A DNA stretch of 15,909 nucleotides from an uncultured Campylobacter sp. (GCF_938045535.1 NZ_CALIMQ010000088.1:1-15909); one strand, 5' to 3'. Positions 7,811 through 15,162 are shown, counted from the stretch's first letter. The notes: generated by a model from the letters alone, not told the origin. Made by a program: numbers and translations.

Positions 7811-8532
7811 TCGGTATCGTGGATTACGGCGCGGGCAATATCCAAAGCGTGATGAACGCACTTGGCTTTTGTGGCGCTAAATTTTGCCTCGCGCGCAGCC
7901 CCGAGGAGCTTTTGAGCTGCGATAAAGCCCTGCTTCCGGGCGTGGGCGCATTCGGCGAGGCGATGGAGAGGCTTCGCGCAAGCGGTATGGACGCCGCGAT
8001 CAAAGAATTCGTCGCAAGCGGCAGATATTTTTTAGGCATCTGCCTAGGGATGCAGCTTTTGTTTGAACAAAGCGAAGAGTTCGGCGCGCGCAGCGGGCTT
8101 GGAATTTTACCCGGTCGCGTCGTGAAATTTGACAAAACGAAATTTAATATTCGGGGGGCGGAATCCGGGTCCGAGGATATGAAATTTAGATCGGGCGGGG
8201 CGAAATTTAATTCAGACGAGGCGGAGCCAAGCAATCGTAGCGGACAAAATTTTGCCAGCGCCGAAAGCCTAAAGATCCCGCACGTAGGCTGGAACAGTGC
8301 GCATTTTATCAAGCGCTCGCCGATAAACGCGGGCCTAGGCGAGTTTGAGTATCTGTATTTCGTGCACTCCTACCACGTCCTTTGCGCGCGCGAGATCACG
8401 CTTGCGACGACGTTTTACGGCTATGAGTTTGCAAGCGCGATCTGGCGCGAAAACGTATTTGCCTTTCAGCCACATCCCGAAAAAAGCCACGATGCGGGCA
8501 TAAAAATCATTAAAAATTTTACGGAGCTGTGA
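7807..8532 (+). CDS. hisH: Imidazole glycerol phosphate synthase glutaminase subunit HisH
   Basis: Class I glutamine amidotransferase that feeds ammonia to HisF in histidine synthesis. The TTG at 7807 is the best start: it gives MIGIVDYGAGNIQSV, the standard HisH N-terminus, and AAGGG (7796-7800) lies 6 nt before it. No in-frame ATG fits. The catalytic triad is visible as C79 in GICLGMQLLFEQ and H223/E225 in FQPHPEKS. The protein is 241 residues, roughly 40 longer than usual HisH. The excess is a low-complexity insertion at about 111-154 (see the separate entry), between LPGRVVKF and IPHVGWN. It overlaps pglF by 4 nt and hisA by 1 nt. No hisF is in the window. HisH-like amidotransferases also occur in some flagellar sugar loci, but the hisA neighbour favours histidine synthesis. 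Confidence 0.92.
   Translation: MIGIVDYGAGNIQSVMNALGFCGAKFCLARSPEELLSCDKALLPGVGAFGEAMERLRASGMDAAIKEFVASGRYFLGICLGMQLLFEQSEEFGARSGLGILPGRVVKFDKTKFNIRGAESGSEDMKFRSGGAKFNSDEAEPSNRSGQNFASAESLKIPHVGWNSAHFIKRSPINAGLGEFEYLYFVHSYHVLCAREITLATTFYGYEFASAIWRENVFAFQPHPEKSHDAGIKIIKNFTEL
8137..8268 (+). other. Low-complexity in-frame insertion in hisH
   Basis: About 44 codons (HisH residues 111-154) with no counterpart in typical HisH. They are Gly/Ser/Glu/Asn-rich and punctuated by the peptide K-F-N/R, encoded by AAATTTA at three places, plus one AAAATTTT. The stretch includes a G6 run (8153-8158). The flanking residues (LPGRVVKF before, IPHVGWN after) are ordinary HisH, so the enzyme fold is probably kept and the insertion should be a surface loop. 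Confidence 0.75.
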
Positions 8533-9239
8533 TGGAGATTTTCCCTGCGATCGATCTAAAACAAGGATGCGCCGTGCGCCTTAGCAAGGGCGAGATGCAA
8601 AGCGCAAAAATTTATTCCAAGGACCCCTGCGAGCTAGCCAAAAAATTTGAAGATCTCGGCGCTAAATGGCTGCATTTGGTTGATCTCGACGGCGCGTTTG
8701 CGGGCGAGGCGGTAAATTTCAAAGCGATCGAGCGGATCGTAAAAAGCACGCGCCTGCGCGTAGAAGTGGGCGGCGGCATCCGCGACGAAGCGCGCATAAA
8801 GGAGTATTTGAGCTTGGGCGTCGATAGATTTATCCTGGGCTCGGCAGCGCTTAAAAATAGAGATTTCGTGAAGCAAATGGCGAAGCTTTACCGCATCGTC
8901 GTGGGCATAGACGCAAAAGAGGGGCTCGTAGCGACCGAGGGCTGGGCGGAGCTAAGCCGCGTAAAAGCGACCGATTTGGCGCGAGACTATGCGGACGCGG
9001 GCGTTTGCGCTATCATCTGCACCGACATCTCGCGCGACGGGATGCTAAGCGGCGTGAATGTAGAATTTAGCCGCTCTATCGCGAAAGCTAGCGGCATCGA
9101 TACTATCGCAAGCGGCGGCGTGAAAGATATGAACGACATAATCGCGCTTAAAAACGCGGAGCTCATCGCGGGCGTCATCGTCGGCAAGGCGTATTACGAG
9201 GGCACGCTCGATCTTAAAAAGGCGTTTGAAGCTCTATAA
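8532..9239 (+). CDS. hisA: ProFAR isomerase HisA
   Basis: Phosphoribosylformimino-AICAR phosphate isomerase, a (beta/alpha)8 enzyme making the substrate of HisH-HisF. Seen motifs: FPAIDLKQGCAVRLSKG with catalytic Asp8, AKWLHLVDLDGAFAG, VEVGGGIR (second-strand phosphate loop), FILGSAAL, GIDAKEG with D127, and CTDISRDGML with the second-half catalytic region at T164-D165, followed by IASGGV. The length of 235 residues is normal. I chose the ATG at 8532, which shares its A with the hisH TGA and follows GGAG (8523-8526) by 5 nt. A GTG codon directly before it is also in frame but unneeded. The product lies last in the coupled pgl-his run; 78 nt separate it from prmA. Confidence 0.95.
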   Translation: MEIFPAIDLKQGCAVRLSKGEMQSAKIYSKDPCELAKKFEDLGAKWLHLVDLDGAFAGEAVNFKAIERIVKSTRLRVEVGGGIRDEARIKEYLSLGVDRFILGSAALKNRDFVKQMAKLYRIVVGIDAKEGLVATEGWAELSRVKATDLARDYADAGVCAIICTDISRDGMLSGVNVEFSRSIAKASGIDTIASGGVKDMNDIIALKNAELIAGVIVGKAYYEGTLDLKKAFEAL

Positions 9240-9317
9240 AAACGCCCGAGCGTAAGCAAAGTTTGAACTAAATTTTAGTAATATGCAAATTTTAAAATTT
9301 AAAGGCGATGTGAGGCG
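9240..9317 (+). promoter_or_regulatory. hisA-prmA gap with a possible weak promoter
   Basis: AT-rich gap with TAATAT (9279-9284), a plausible -10 box, overlapped by the inverted repeat ACTAAA-T-TTTAGT (9267-9279). No -35 box is evident. AAAGG (9301-9305) and GAGG (9312-9315) are the only ribosome-binding candidates for prmA. An AUGUGA start-stop pair (9308-9313) lies between them. Confidence 0.25.
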
Positions 9318-10181
9318 ATGAAAGATTTTTTTTATGAGATGATCGTAAAAAGCACGAATGCAAGCGAACTTTTTAAAAACTTTGCGTTTGAGCTCGGCGT
9401 TACCTGCGTCGAGGAGGATGGCGAGCGTTTCATAATCCGCGACGAAGAGGATCTGCAAAATTTAAAATTTGCGTTTGAAGAGTTTAAAAAGGCGCTCGCG
9501 CGATCTCTCAATTTAGACGCCGATCTGCAGATCGAAATTTCAAAAAAGCAAAACAAAGATTGGCTCGATGAGTATAAAAAAGGCGTCGCGCCCGTAGCAG
9601 TCGGTAAATTTTACGTCCGTCCGAGCTGGTGCGAAAGTTCGCAAGATCCCGCGCTAATCGATCTTCTGATCGATCCTGCGCTGGCATTCGGCTCGGGCCA
9701 TCACGAAAGCACCAATATGTGCCTGGCGCTACTTAGCGAACTTACTCGCGCGGGCATGAGCGCGCTTGACGTGGGCTGCGGCAGCGGAATTTTAAGTATC
9801 GCAATGAAAAAACTGGGCGCAAAGGTAAGTGCCTGCGATACCGATGAGCAGGCGGTGAGCGCTACGCAGCAAAACGCCGAGAAAAACGGCGTGCATATCG
9901 ATAAAATTTGGCTCGGCAGCGTTTTAAGCTTGGGTGAGCAAAGCTCAAGCGAAAGCGCACAGCTGCAGTTTGATCTCGTCGTCGCAAATATAATAGCCGA
10001 CGTGATTTTGATCCTAAGCGCGGATCTGAAAAAAGCGCTGAAACCAGGCGGCAGACTCGTGCTGTCGGGAATTTTAGAAAAATATAAAGATAGGATCGAG
10101 CAAGCCTTTTCGGATTTAAATTTCATGCAGATGAAAAAGCAAAACGAATGGCTCAGCTTCGTTTATGAAAGGAAAATATGA
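9318..10181 (+). CDS. prmA: Ribosomal protein L11 methyltransferase PrmA
   Basis: SAM-dependent methyltransferase expected to modify ribosomal protein L11. The 287-residue protein has a variable N-terminal domain (about 1-80) and a C-terminal Rossmann methyltransferase domain. The latter has DPALAFGSGHHEST (119-132), a PrmA hallmark, then the SAM-binding loop ALDVGCGSGILSIA (149-162), the acidic ribose-binding CDTDE, and VVANIIADVIL (221-231) in the place of the catalytic N-I-x-A motif. The N-terminus is the less conserved part, so the exact start is less certain. The GAGG element is only 2 nt from the ATG and AAAGG is 12 nt away. A T8 run (9326-9333) lies at codons 3-6. The end overlaps ftsH in an ATGA junction. 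Confidence 0.93.
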   Translation: MKDFFYEMIVKSTNASELFKNFAFELGVTCVEEDGERFIIRDEEDLQNLKFAFEEFKKALARSLNLDADLQIEISKKQNKDWLDEYKKGVAPVAVGKFYVRPSWCESSQDPALIDLLIDPALAFGSGHHESTNMCLALLSELTRAGMSALDVGCGSGILSIAMKKLGAKVSACDTDEQAVSATQQNAEKNGVHIDKIWLGSVLSLGEQSSSESAQLQFDLVVANIIADVILILSADLKKALKPGGRLVLSGILEKYKDRIEQAFSDLNFMQMKKQNEWLSFVYERKI

Positions 10182-12127
10182 ATAACAACCCAAATAATCA
10201 ACCCCCTCAAAACGGCGGCGGAAACAATTTTTTTAATAAAAATCCGATCGGCGTTTTTATAATTTTTGCGCTTATTTTGATAGTGGTGTTTAAAGCGATA
10301 TCGCCAAGTGGCGGATTTGATAGCGGTGGAGTGCTAGGCTCCGTCTCGGGCGAGAGTAGAAACGTAACTTACTCCGAGCTAAAATCGCAAATCAAAAACT
10401 CTCAAGTAAGCATGGTTTCCATCGGAAGCTCCACGATTAAAGCTCAAGTCGGCAACGTAATCTACACCGCCAAGCGCGTGGATGACCCCGAGCTAGTTCA
10501 AATTTTAGAATCGCGCAAAATTCCATACGGCGCGTATAACGAGAGCAACTTTTTGACCGATCTGCTCTTTAGCTGGGTTTTGCCGCTCGTGATTTTCTTT
10601 GGAATTTGGATGTTTTTAGCCAACCGCATGCAGCGCAATATGGGCGGCGGCGTGCTCGGCATCGGAAGCTCTAAAAACCTGGTAAGCGCCGAAAAGCCGA
10701 AGGTTAAATTTAGCGATGTCGCGGGCGTCGAAGAGGCGAAAGAGGAGGTTAAAGAGATCGTAGATTTCTTAAAAAACCCCGAGCGATATATAAGCCTCGG
10801 GGCTAAAATTCCAAAAGGCGTGCTTTTGGTTGGACCTCCGGGCACGGGCAAGACGCTGCTGGCCAAAGCGGTCGCGGGCGAAGCGAACGTACCGTTTTTT
10901 TCGGTATCGGGCTCGAGCTTTATAGAGATGTTCGTAGGCGTGGGCGCCAGCAGGGTGCGCGATCTATTTGATAACGCTAAAAAACAGGCTCCGGCGATCG
11001 TTTTTATCGACGAGATCGACGCGATCGGCAAAAGCAGAACCGCAGGCGGTATCGGCGGGGGTAACGACGAGCGCGAACAGACGCTAAATCAGCTGCTTGC
11101 TGAGATGGACGGCTTCGGCTCGGAATCAAGCCCGGTGATCGTCCTTGCGGCTACCAATCGCCCGGAGACGCTGGATGCGGCGCTTCTGCGTCCGGGCAGA
11201 TTCGATAGGCAGGTTTTGGTCGATAGACCTGATTTTGACGGCAGAATGGCGATTTTGAAGGTGCATATGCGCGACGTTAAATTTGCTCGCGATATCGATA
11301 TCGAAGAGATCGCGCGCCTTACCGTGGGCTTTGCGGGAGCCGATCTTGCAAATATTATCAACGAAGCCGCGCTTTTAGCGGGTCGCGAGGCAAAGGCGGA
11401 GGTCGAGCAAAAAGACCTGCTCGAAGCGATCGAACGCGTCGGTATCGGACTGGCTAAAAAATCGCGCCGCGTAAGCCCGATCGAAAAGCGGATCGTCGCC
11501 TACCACGAAAGCGGTCATGCGCTAATTGCGGAGCTTACCAAAGGCGCGATGCCCGTATCGAAGGTGACTATCGTGCCGCGCGGATTGAGTGCCGCGGGCT
11601 ATACGCTAAATTCTCCGTTTGAAAATAGATATCTGCATCAGCGCCATGAAATTTTTGCCGAGATCGATACGTTTTTGGCGGGACGTGCGGCGGAGGACGT
11701 GTTTTTAGGCGAGATCACCGACGGAGCGGGCAACGATTTGCAGCGCGCTACCGATATGCTTAAATTTATGGCCACTCAGGTCGGAATGACTGAAGCTCTC
11801 GGGCTTGCGGTGCTAGAAAAGCAGCAGTACTCCTTCCTAAACGGTGGACAGAGCATCAAGGATTACAGCGAGGTAACGGCGGTTAAGATCGACGAATATG
11901 TCCGCAAGACGCTGGATGAGCGCTATGCGGCGGTAAAAGAGACGCTAAGAACCTACGCTCCGGCGATCGAGGAGATGGTGAAGGCGCTATATGAGAAGGA
12001 GACGGTCTCTGGAGAGCAGATCGTGGAGATCATCTCTAAATTTGAAAAAGATAACAGCATGCCTACCCGGCTGGTGCGAAATTTAGGCGCTAACGACGAT
12101 ATCGAAAGCGCAAAGAGCGAAGCTTAA
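10178..12127 (+). CDS. ftsH: ATP-dependent zinc metalloprotease FtsH
   Basis: Inner-membrane AAA+ protease that removes misassembled membrane proteins and regulatory substrates. The 649 residues show all family parts: an Asn/Gln/Gly-rich cytoplasmic start (1-20), TM1 (about 23-41), a short periplasmic domain, and TM2 (about 128-148). These are followed by Walker A GPPGTGKT (219-226), Walker B IVFIDEID (274-281), and the second region of homology ending in the arginine fingers R338 and R341. The peptidase domain carries zinc ligands H443 and H447 in HESGH, with the third ligand D520 in GAGND. AAAGGA (10168-10173) precedes the ATG by 4 nt, and the gene overlaps prmA by 4 nt. A hairpin spans the stop codon. 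As I recall it, C. jejuni also has prmA next to ftsH beside its pgl genes. Confidence 0.98.
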   Translation: MNNNPNNQPPQNGGGNNFFNKNPIGVFIIFALILIVVFKAISPSGGFDSGGVLGSVSGESRNVTYSELKSQIKNSQVSMVSIGSSTIKAQVGNVIYTAKRVDDPELVQILESRKIPYGAYNESNFLTDLLFSWVLPLVIFFGIWMFLANRMQRNMGGGVLGIGSSKNLVSAEKPKVKFSDVAGVEEAKEEVKEIVDFLKNPERYISLGAKIPKGVLLVGPPGTGKTLLAKAVAGEANVPFFSVSGSSFIEMFVGVGASRVRDLFDNAKKQAPAIVFIDEIDAIGKSRTAGGIGGGNDEREQTLNQLLAEMDGFGSESSPVIVLAATNRPETLDAALLRPGRFDRQVLVDRPDFDGRMAILKVHMRDVKFARDIDIEEIARLTVGFAGADLANIINEAALLAGREAKAEVEQKDLLEAIERVGIGLAKKSRRVSPIEKRIVAYHESGHALIAELTKGAMPVSKVTIVPRGLSAAGYTLNSPFENRYLHQRHEIFAEIDTFLAGRAAEDVFLGEITDGAGNDLQRATDMLKFMATQVGMTEALGLAVLEKQQYSFLNGGQSIKDYSEVTAVKIDEYVRKTLDERYAAVKETLRTYAPAIEEMVKALYEKETVSGEQIVEIISKFEKDNSMPTRLVRNLGANDDIESAKSEA

Positions 12128-12141
12128 ATTTAAAGCTTCGC
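12117..12141 (+). terminator. Hairpin across the ftsH stop codon
   Basis: The 9-nt arms GCGAAGCTT (12117-12125) and AAGCTTCGC (12133-12141) are perfectly complementary around the 7-nt loop AAATTTA. The TAA stop of ftsH is at 12125-12127. No T-run follows, so it is not a classical intrinsic terminator. It may cause partial termination, protect the 3' end, or simply separate ftsH from pssA. Confidence 0.4.
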
Positions 12142-12254
12142 GCGCGGTAAGAACTTAGGGCTAAATTTTAAGAAGGTCGCGCTAAAATGCTTTACGCGCG
12201 ATCCGCGGCATCGAATGAAAAGCGGTGTAAAAATAAAATTTTAAAGAGTAAGAG

Positions 12255-13004
12255 ATGGAAGAGGAAAAGGGAAAATTAATCTACATATTGCCGAATTTTT
12301 TCACGGCGGCAAGTGCTTTTTTGGCGGTTATCAGCATAATTTCTACGATCAAGGGCAACTTCAGCGCCGCGATCTTTTATATCATTTTATCCTTGATTTG
12401 CGACGGGCTTGACGGCCGCGTGGCGAGGCTAACGCATGCGACATCGAAATTCGGCGTGGAGTTCGATAGCCTTGCGGATATCGTTGCTTTCGGCGTCGCG
12501 CCGGCGCTGCTATTTTACTGCGCGGTCGGGCACGATTACGGCAAGGTCGGCTCGCTCGTAGCTGCGCTTTACGTGGTTTTCGGCGCGATCAGGCTGGCGC
12601 GATTCAACGTAACTACGGGCACCTACGAGCCTAGCGTTTTTATCGGGCTGCCGATTCCGACGGCTGCGATTACGATGGCGTTTTGGATCGGAATTTATCT
12701 AAAATATGAGCTTTCCAAAGGATTTGGGGTATTTTTGATCATCGCAATGGCGGCTCTATCGTTTTTGATGGTAAGCAACATCCGCTTTCCGAGCTTTAAA
12801 AAGATCAGTCTAAAACGTCCCAATGCGATTAAAATTTTAGTGCTTCTAATCGTCGTATTTTTCTCGCTTTTATATCTTTTCAAGCTGGAATTCCCGGCGG
12901 TGCTCACTTTGGTTTATATCGTTTACGGTTTGGTTCGCGGAGCTTTAAATTTAAGCGCGGCCAAATTTCATAAAAAAGACAAACCCGAGGAAACGGCGAA
13001 ATAA
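12255..13004 (+). CDS. pssA: CDP-diacylglycerol-serine O-phosphatidyltransferase PssA
   Basis: Integral membrane CDP-alcohol phosphotransferase making phosphatidylserine, the precursor of phosphatidylethanolamine. The 249-residue protein has a short cytoplasmic start, then LPNFFTAASAFLAV. The full active-site signature D-G-x2-A-R-x8-G-x3-D-x3-D is present: D53-G54, A57-R58, G67, D71 and D75, with a further Asp at 50. About six to seven hydrophobic segments follow, and the C-terminus is Lys-rich. AAAGAG (12243-12248) before the ATG is a modest ribosome binding site. The gap to ftsH is 127 nt. In C. jejuni, as I recall it, psd (phosphatidylserine decarboxylase) lies between ftsH and pssA; here that gap has no room for it. 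Confidence 0.95.
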   Translation: MEEEKGKLIYILPNFFTAASAFLAVISIISTIKGNFSAAIFYIILSLICDGLDGRVARLTHATSKFGVEFDSLADIVAFGVAPALLFYCAVGHDYGKVGSLVAALYVVFGAIRLARFNVTTGTYEPSVFIGLPIPTAAITMAFWIGIYLKYELSKGFGVFLIIAMAALSFLMVSNIRFPSFKKISLKRPNAIKILVLLIVVFFSLLYLFKLEFPAVLTLVYIVYGLVRGALNLSAAKFHKKDKPEETAK

Positions 13005-13048
13005 TCTCAAATATGTTTATTATCGCGATTGTTTTAAGTTTGCGCGGC

Positions 13049-13054
13049 TATAAT
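13049..13054 (+). promoter_or_regulatory. Probable sigma70 -10 box for leuA
   Basis: A perfect TATAAT lies 35 nt before the leuA ATG, in the 84-nt pssA-leuA gap. T-rich sequence (GATTGTTTTAAGTTTG) precedes it, the usual Campylobacter substitute for a -35 box. Transcription would begin near 13061, giving a short leader that contains the AAAGGA ribosome binding site (13077-13082). It suggests leuA is transcribed on its own as well as, or instead of, from upstream. Confidence 0.55.
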
Positions 13055-13088
13055 TTCGCCAAATTTTAACGCTTTGAAAGGATCTGCA

Positions 13089-14603
13089 ATGGACAAAAAT
13101 AAAATCATAATCTTCGATACGACGCTTCGTGACGGCGAGCAAAGCCCCGGAGCATCGATGAATACGGACGAAAAGATCCATCTTGCGTTGCAGCTTGAAA
13201 AGCTGGGCGTAGATGTTATCGAGGCCGGTTTTGCGGCGGCGAGCCCAGGCGACTTTGACGCGATAGAAAAGATCGCTAGCGCTGTTAGCAAGGCTCGTGT
13301 CTGTTCGCTTGCGCGTGCTTTAGAAAAAGACATCAAGGCTGCGGGTGAAGCGATAAAGGGCGCAAAGCTCGGGCGCATCCACACCTTCATCGCCACAAGC
13401 CCTATCCATATGGAATTTAAACTTAAAATGCAGCCGCAAGAGGTCATAAAGCGCGCCGTAGAGGCCGTGCAATACGCAAAAAGTCTATGCGATGACGTGG
13501 AGTTTAGCTGCGAGGATGCGTGCAGAAGCGATATCGGCTTTTTAAAAGAGATCTGCGACGCCGCGATAAACGCCGGAGCCTCCACCATAAATATCCCCGA
13601 TACGGTGGGTTATCTCTATCCTGACGAGATCACCGCCCGAATAGGTGAAATCGTTAAGCTTATCGGCGAGCGCGCCGTAGTTTCCGTGCACAATCACAAC
13701 GACTTGGGAATGGCTACCGTAAATTCCTTAGCTGCCATCTTAGCAGGAGCCAGACAGGTTGAGTGCACGATAAACGGTATCGGCGAGCGCGCGGGCAACG
13801 CGGCGCTGGAGGAGATCGTAATGGCGATCAAGACGCGCACAGATAAATTTGCGCCGCTTTATACCGATATAAATTTGAAAGAAATTTACCCATCCAGCCG
13901 CCTAGTCTCGAGCATTACCGGCATCGAGCCGCAGCCTAATAAAGCGATCGTCGGTAAAAACGCCTTCGCGCATGAAAGCGGCATCCACCAAGACGGCGTG
14001 TTAAAACATAAAGAAACCTACGAGATCATGCATGCTGAGGATATCGGGCTTGATAAAAACTCGCTCGTGCTGGGCAAGCACAGCGGCCGCCATGCCTTCA
14101 AAGACAAGCTGGTATCTTTGGGCTATGAGCTTAGTAACGAGCAGATTGAGATCGCGTTTAATAAATTTAAAGCGCTCGCTGATAGCAAAAAGGACGTTTT
14201 CGACGAGGATATTAGAGAACTCGTAAACGACGAGTTAGTGGGAGCCGAAAAGACCTATGAAGTGCTAGTTTTAAGCTCCAATAGCTGCAATAAAGGACAC
14301 GCTAGCACAGCGCTTACGCTAAGGTATAAGGATGAAATTTTAAGCGATAGCGCGCTTGGAAACGGCGGCGTGGATGCGATATTTAAGGCGATAGATCGTA
14401 TCAGCGGTATCAGCGGCAGCCTGAAGGATTATCAAGTAAAGGCGGTCTCACAGGGTAAAGACGCACTGGCGAAAGTAACCGTCAAGGTGGAATTTGCGGA
14501 CGAGGGCGCCATCATCGGCAGAGGACTTGACGTAGATACGATGCTGGCGTCTGCAAAGGCCTACGTTGCGGTGCTAAATACATATTTGGACGCTAAACGT
14601 TAA
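13089..14603 (+). CDS. leuA: 2-isopropylmalate synthase LeuA
   Basis: Catalyses the first committed step of leucine synthesis, condensing acetyl-CoA with 2-ketoisovalerate. The 504 residues match the bacterial form. The catalytic TIM barrel starts IIIFDTTLRDGEQSPGASM with R14 and D15. Metal ligands H201 and H203 are in SVHNHNDLGMATVNS, and NGIGERAGNAALEE supplies N237. The subdomain stretch GKNAFAHESGIHQDG follows, then a C-terminal regulatory domain (about 390-500) that normally binds leucine for feedback inhibition. I use the ATG at 13089 because AAAGGA (13077-13082) lies 6 nt before it. The in-frame TTG at 13074 lies upstream of that ribosome binding site and adds five unlikely residues. 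Confidence 0.97.
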   Translation: MDKNKIIIFDTTLRDGEQSPGASMNTDEKIHLALQLEKLGVDVIEAGFAAASPGDFDAIEKIASAVSKARVCSLARALEKDIKAAGEAIKGAKLGRIHTFIATSPIHMEFKLKMQPQEVIKRAVEAVQYAKSLCDDVEFSCEDACRSDIGFLKEICDAAINAGASTINIPDTVGYLYPDEITARIGEIVKLIGERAVVSVHNHNDLGMATVNSLAAILAGARQVECTINGIGERAGNAALEEIVMAIKTRTDKFAPLYTDINLKEIYPSSRLVSSITGIEPQPNKAIVGKNAFAHESGIHQDGVLKHKETYEIMHAEDIGLDKNSLVLGKHSGRHAFKDKLVSLGYELSNEQIEIAFNKFKALADSKKDVFDEDIRELVNDELVGAEKTYEVLVLSSNSCNKGHASTALTLRYKDEILSDSALGNGGVDAIFKAIDRISGISGSLKDYQVKAVSQGKDALAKVTVKVEFADEGAIIGRGLDVDTMLASAKAYVAVLNTYLDAKR

Positions 14604-14742
14604 GATGTTGGCGTGTACGGCGGGTTAAATTTAACGCAAATTCCGCCAGATTAAACAAATCAAAAGCAAAATTTTAATAATATTTCACACTTAAAATGTT
14701 GGAGTAGGGGTATTGAGCCGAAACTCGTTTTAAAATTTATTT
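14604..14742 (+). promoter_or_regulatory. leuA-atpE gap, promoter candidates
   Basis: AT-rich gap before atpE. Just after leuA, GGCGG (14619-14623) and CCGCC (14643-14647) can pair around a 19-nt loop that contains the palindrome GTTAAATTTAAC (14624-14635). No T-run follows, so terminator function is doubtful. Further on, TAATAT (near 14676-14681) and TAAAAT (14692-14697) in a T-rich context are -10-like candidates for an atpE promoter. I cannot choose between them, and I see no gene here. Confidence 0.3.
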
Positions 14743-14754
14743 ATGGAGACTTTT

Positions 14755-15093
14755 ATGAAAAAAGTTCTTGTATTGTTATTTGCGCTTTGCGGCGCGGCTT
14801 TCGCTAGCGAGCAGCTAAGCGCTTACACTCAGATCGTTTCTTTTTCTGCAATTACCGTTGCAGTCGTTTTAGGTCTAGCCGCTTTGGGTGGCGCGTTAGG
14901 TATGGGAAATGCCGCTAGTGCGACGCTTAACGGCATCGCTAGAAATCCGAGCGTAGCTAGCAAGCTATCGAATACGATGTATATTTCGCTAGCGATGATT
15001 GAAGCGCAGGTTATCTATGCATTAGTTATTTCATTTATCTTGCTTTTCGTAAATCCTTTTTTGACAGCGGGTTTAAAGGCTGCTGCAAATTAA
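14755..15093 (+). CDS. atpE: F0F1 ATP synthase subunit c AtpE
   Basis: Membrane c-ring subunit of the ATP synthase. The ATG at 14755 follows GGAG (14745-14748) by 6 nt; the earlier in-frame ATG at 14743 overlaps that ribosome binding site and is rejected. The 112-residue product begins with a signal-peptide-like MKKVLVLLFALCGAAFA-SE, as in other Campylobacter c subunits. It continues with helix 1, LGLAALGGALGMGNAAS, the polar loop R63-N64-P65, and helix 2, SLAMIEAQVIYALV, with the ion-binding E83. Ala after the Glu, and no Gln at the helix-1 coupling position, suggest a proton rather than sodium ring (inference). It stands alone, away from other atp genes, as is usual in Campylobacter, and a hairpin follows. 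Confidence 0.95.
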   Translation: MKKVLVLLFALCGAAFASEQLSAYTQIVSFSAITVAVVLGLAALGGALGMGNAASATLNGIARNPSVASKLSNTMYISLAMIEAQVIYALVISFILLFVNPFLTAGLKAAAN

Positions 15094-15097
15094 TCAA

Positions 15098-15117
15098 AAG
15101 CCCGAGAAATCGGGCTT
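15098..15117 (+). terminator. Terminator-like hairpin after atpE
   Basis: A perfect 8-bp stem AAGCCCGA / TCGGGCTT closes on a GAAA tetraloop, starting 5 nt after the atpE stop. The stem is GC-rich and very stable for its length. The downstream sequence is CAAACTTATAT rather than a T-run, so termination may be factor-assisted. It separates atpE from the tRNA. Confidence 0.65.
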
Positions 15118-15162
15118 CAAACTTATATAATTCAAGGCTTAAGATCAAGCTTTAAAATTTAT

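Noticed and set aside
7824..8312. 162-codon minus-strand frame opposite hisH
   Set aside because: Antisense of a clearly recognised gene; Pro/Ser/Leu-rich translation is typical of a shadow frame.
10498..11031. 177-codon minus-strand frame opposite ftsH
   Set aside because: Antisense of the conserved FtsH AAA domain; no independent coding evidence.
13034..13588. 184-codon minus-strand frame opposite leuA
   Set aside because: Antisense of conserved LeuA; no ribosome binding site and Ser/Ala-rich shadow composition.
14624..14635. Palindrome GTTAAATTTAAC (and GCTAAATTTAGC at 4851) as operator sites
   Set aside because: AAATTTA-centred words are very common throughout this window, so such palindromes are expected by composition.
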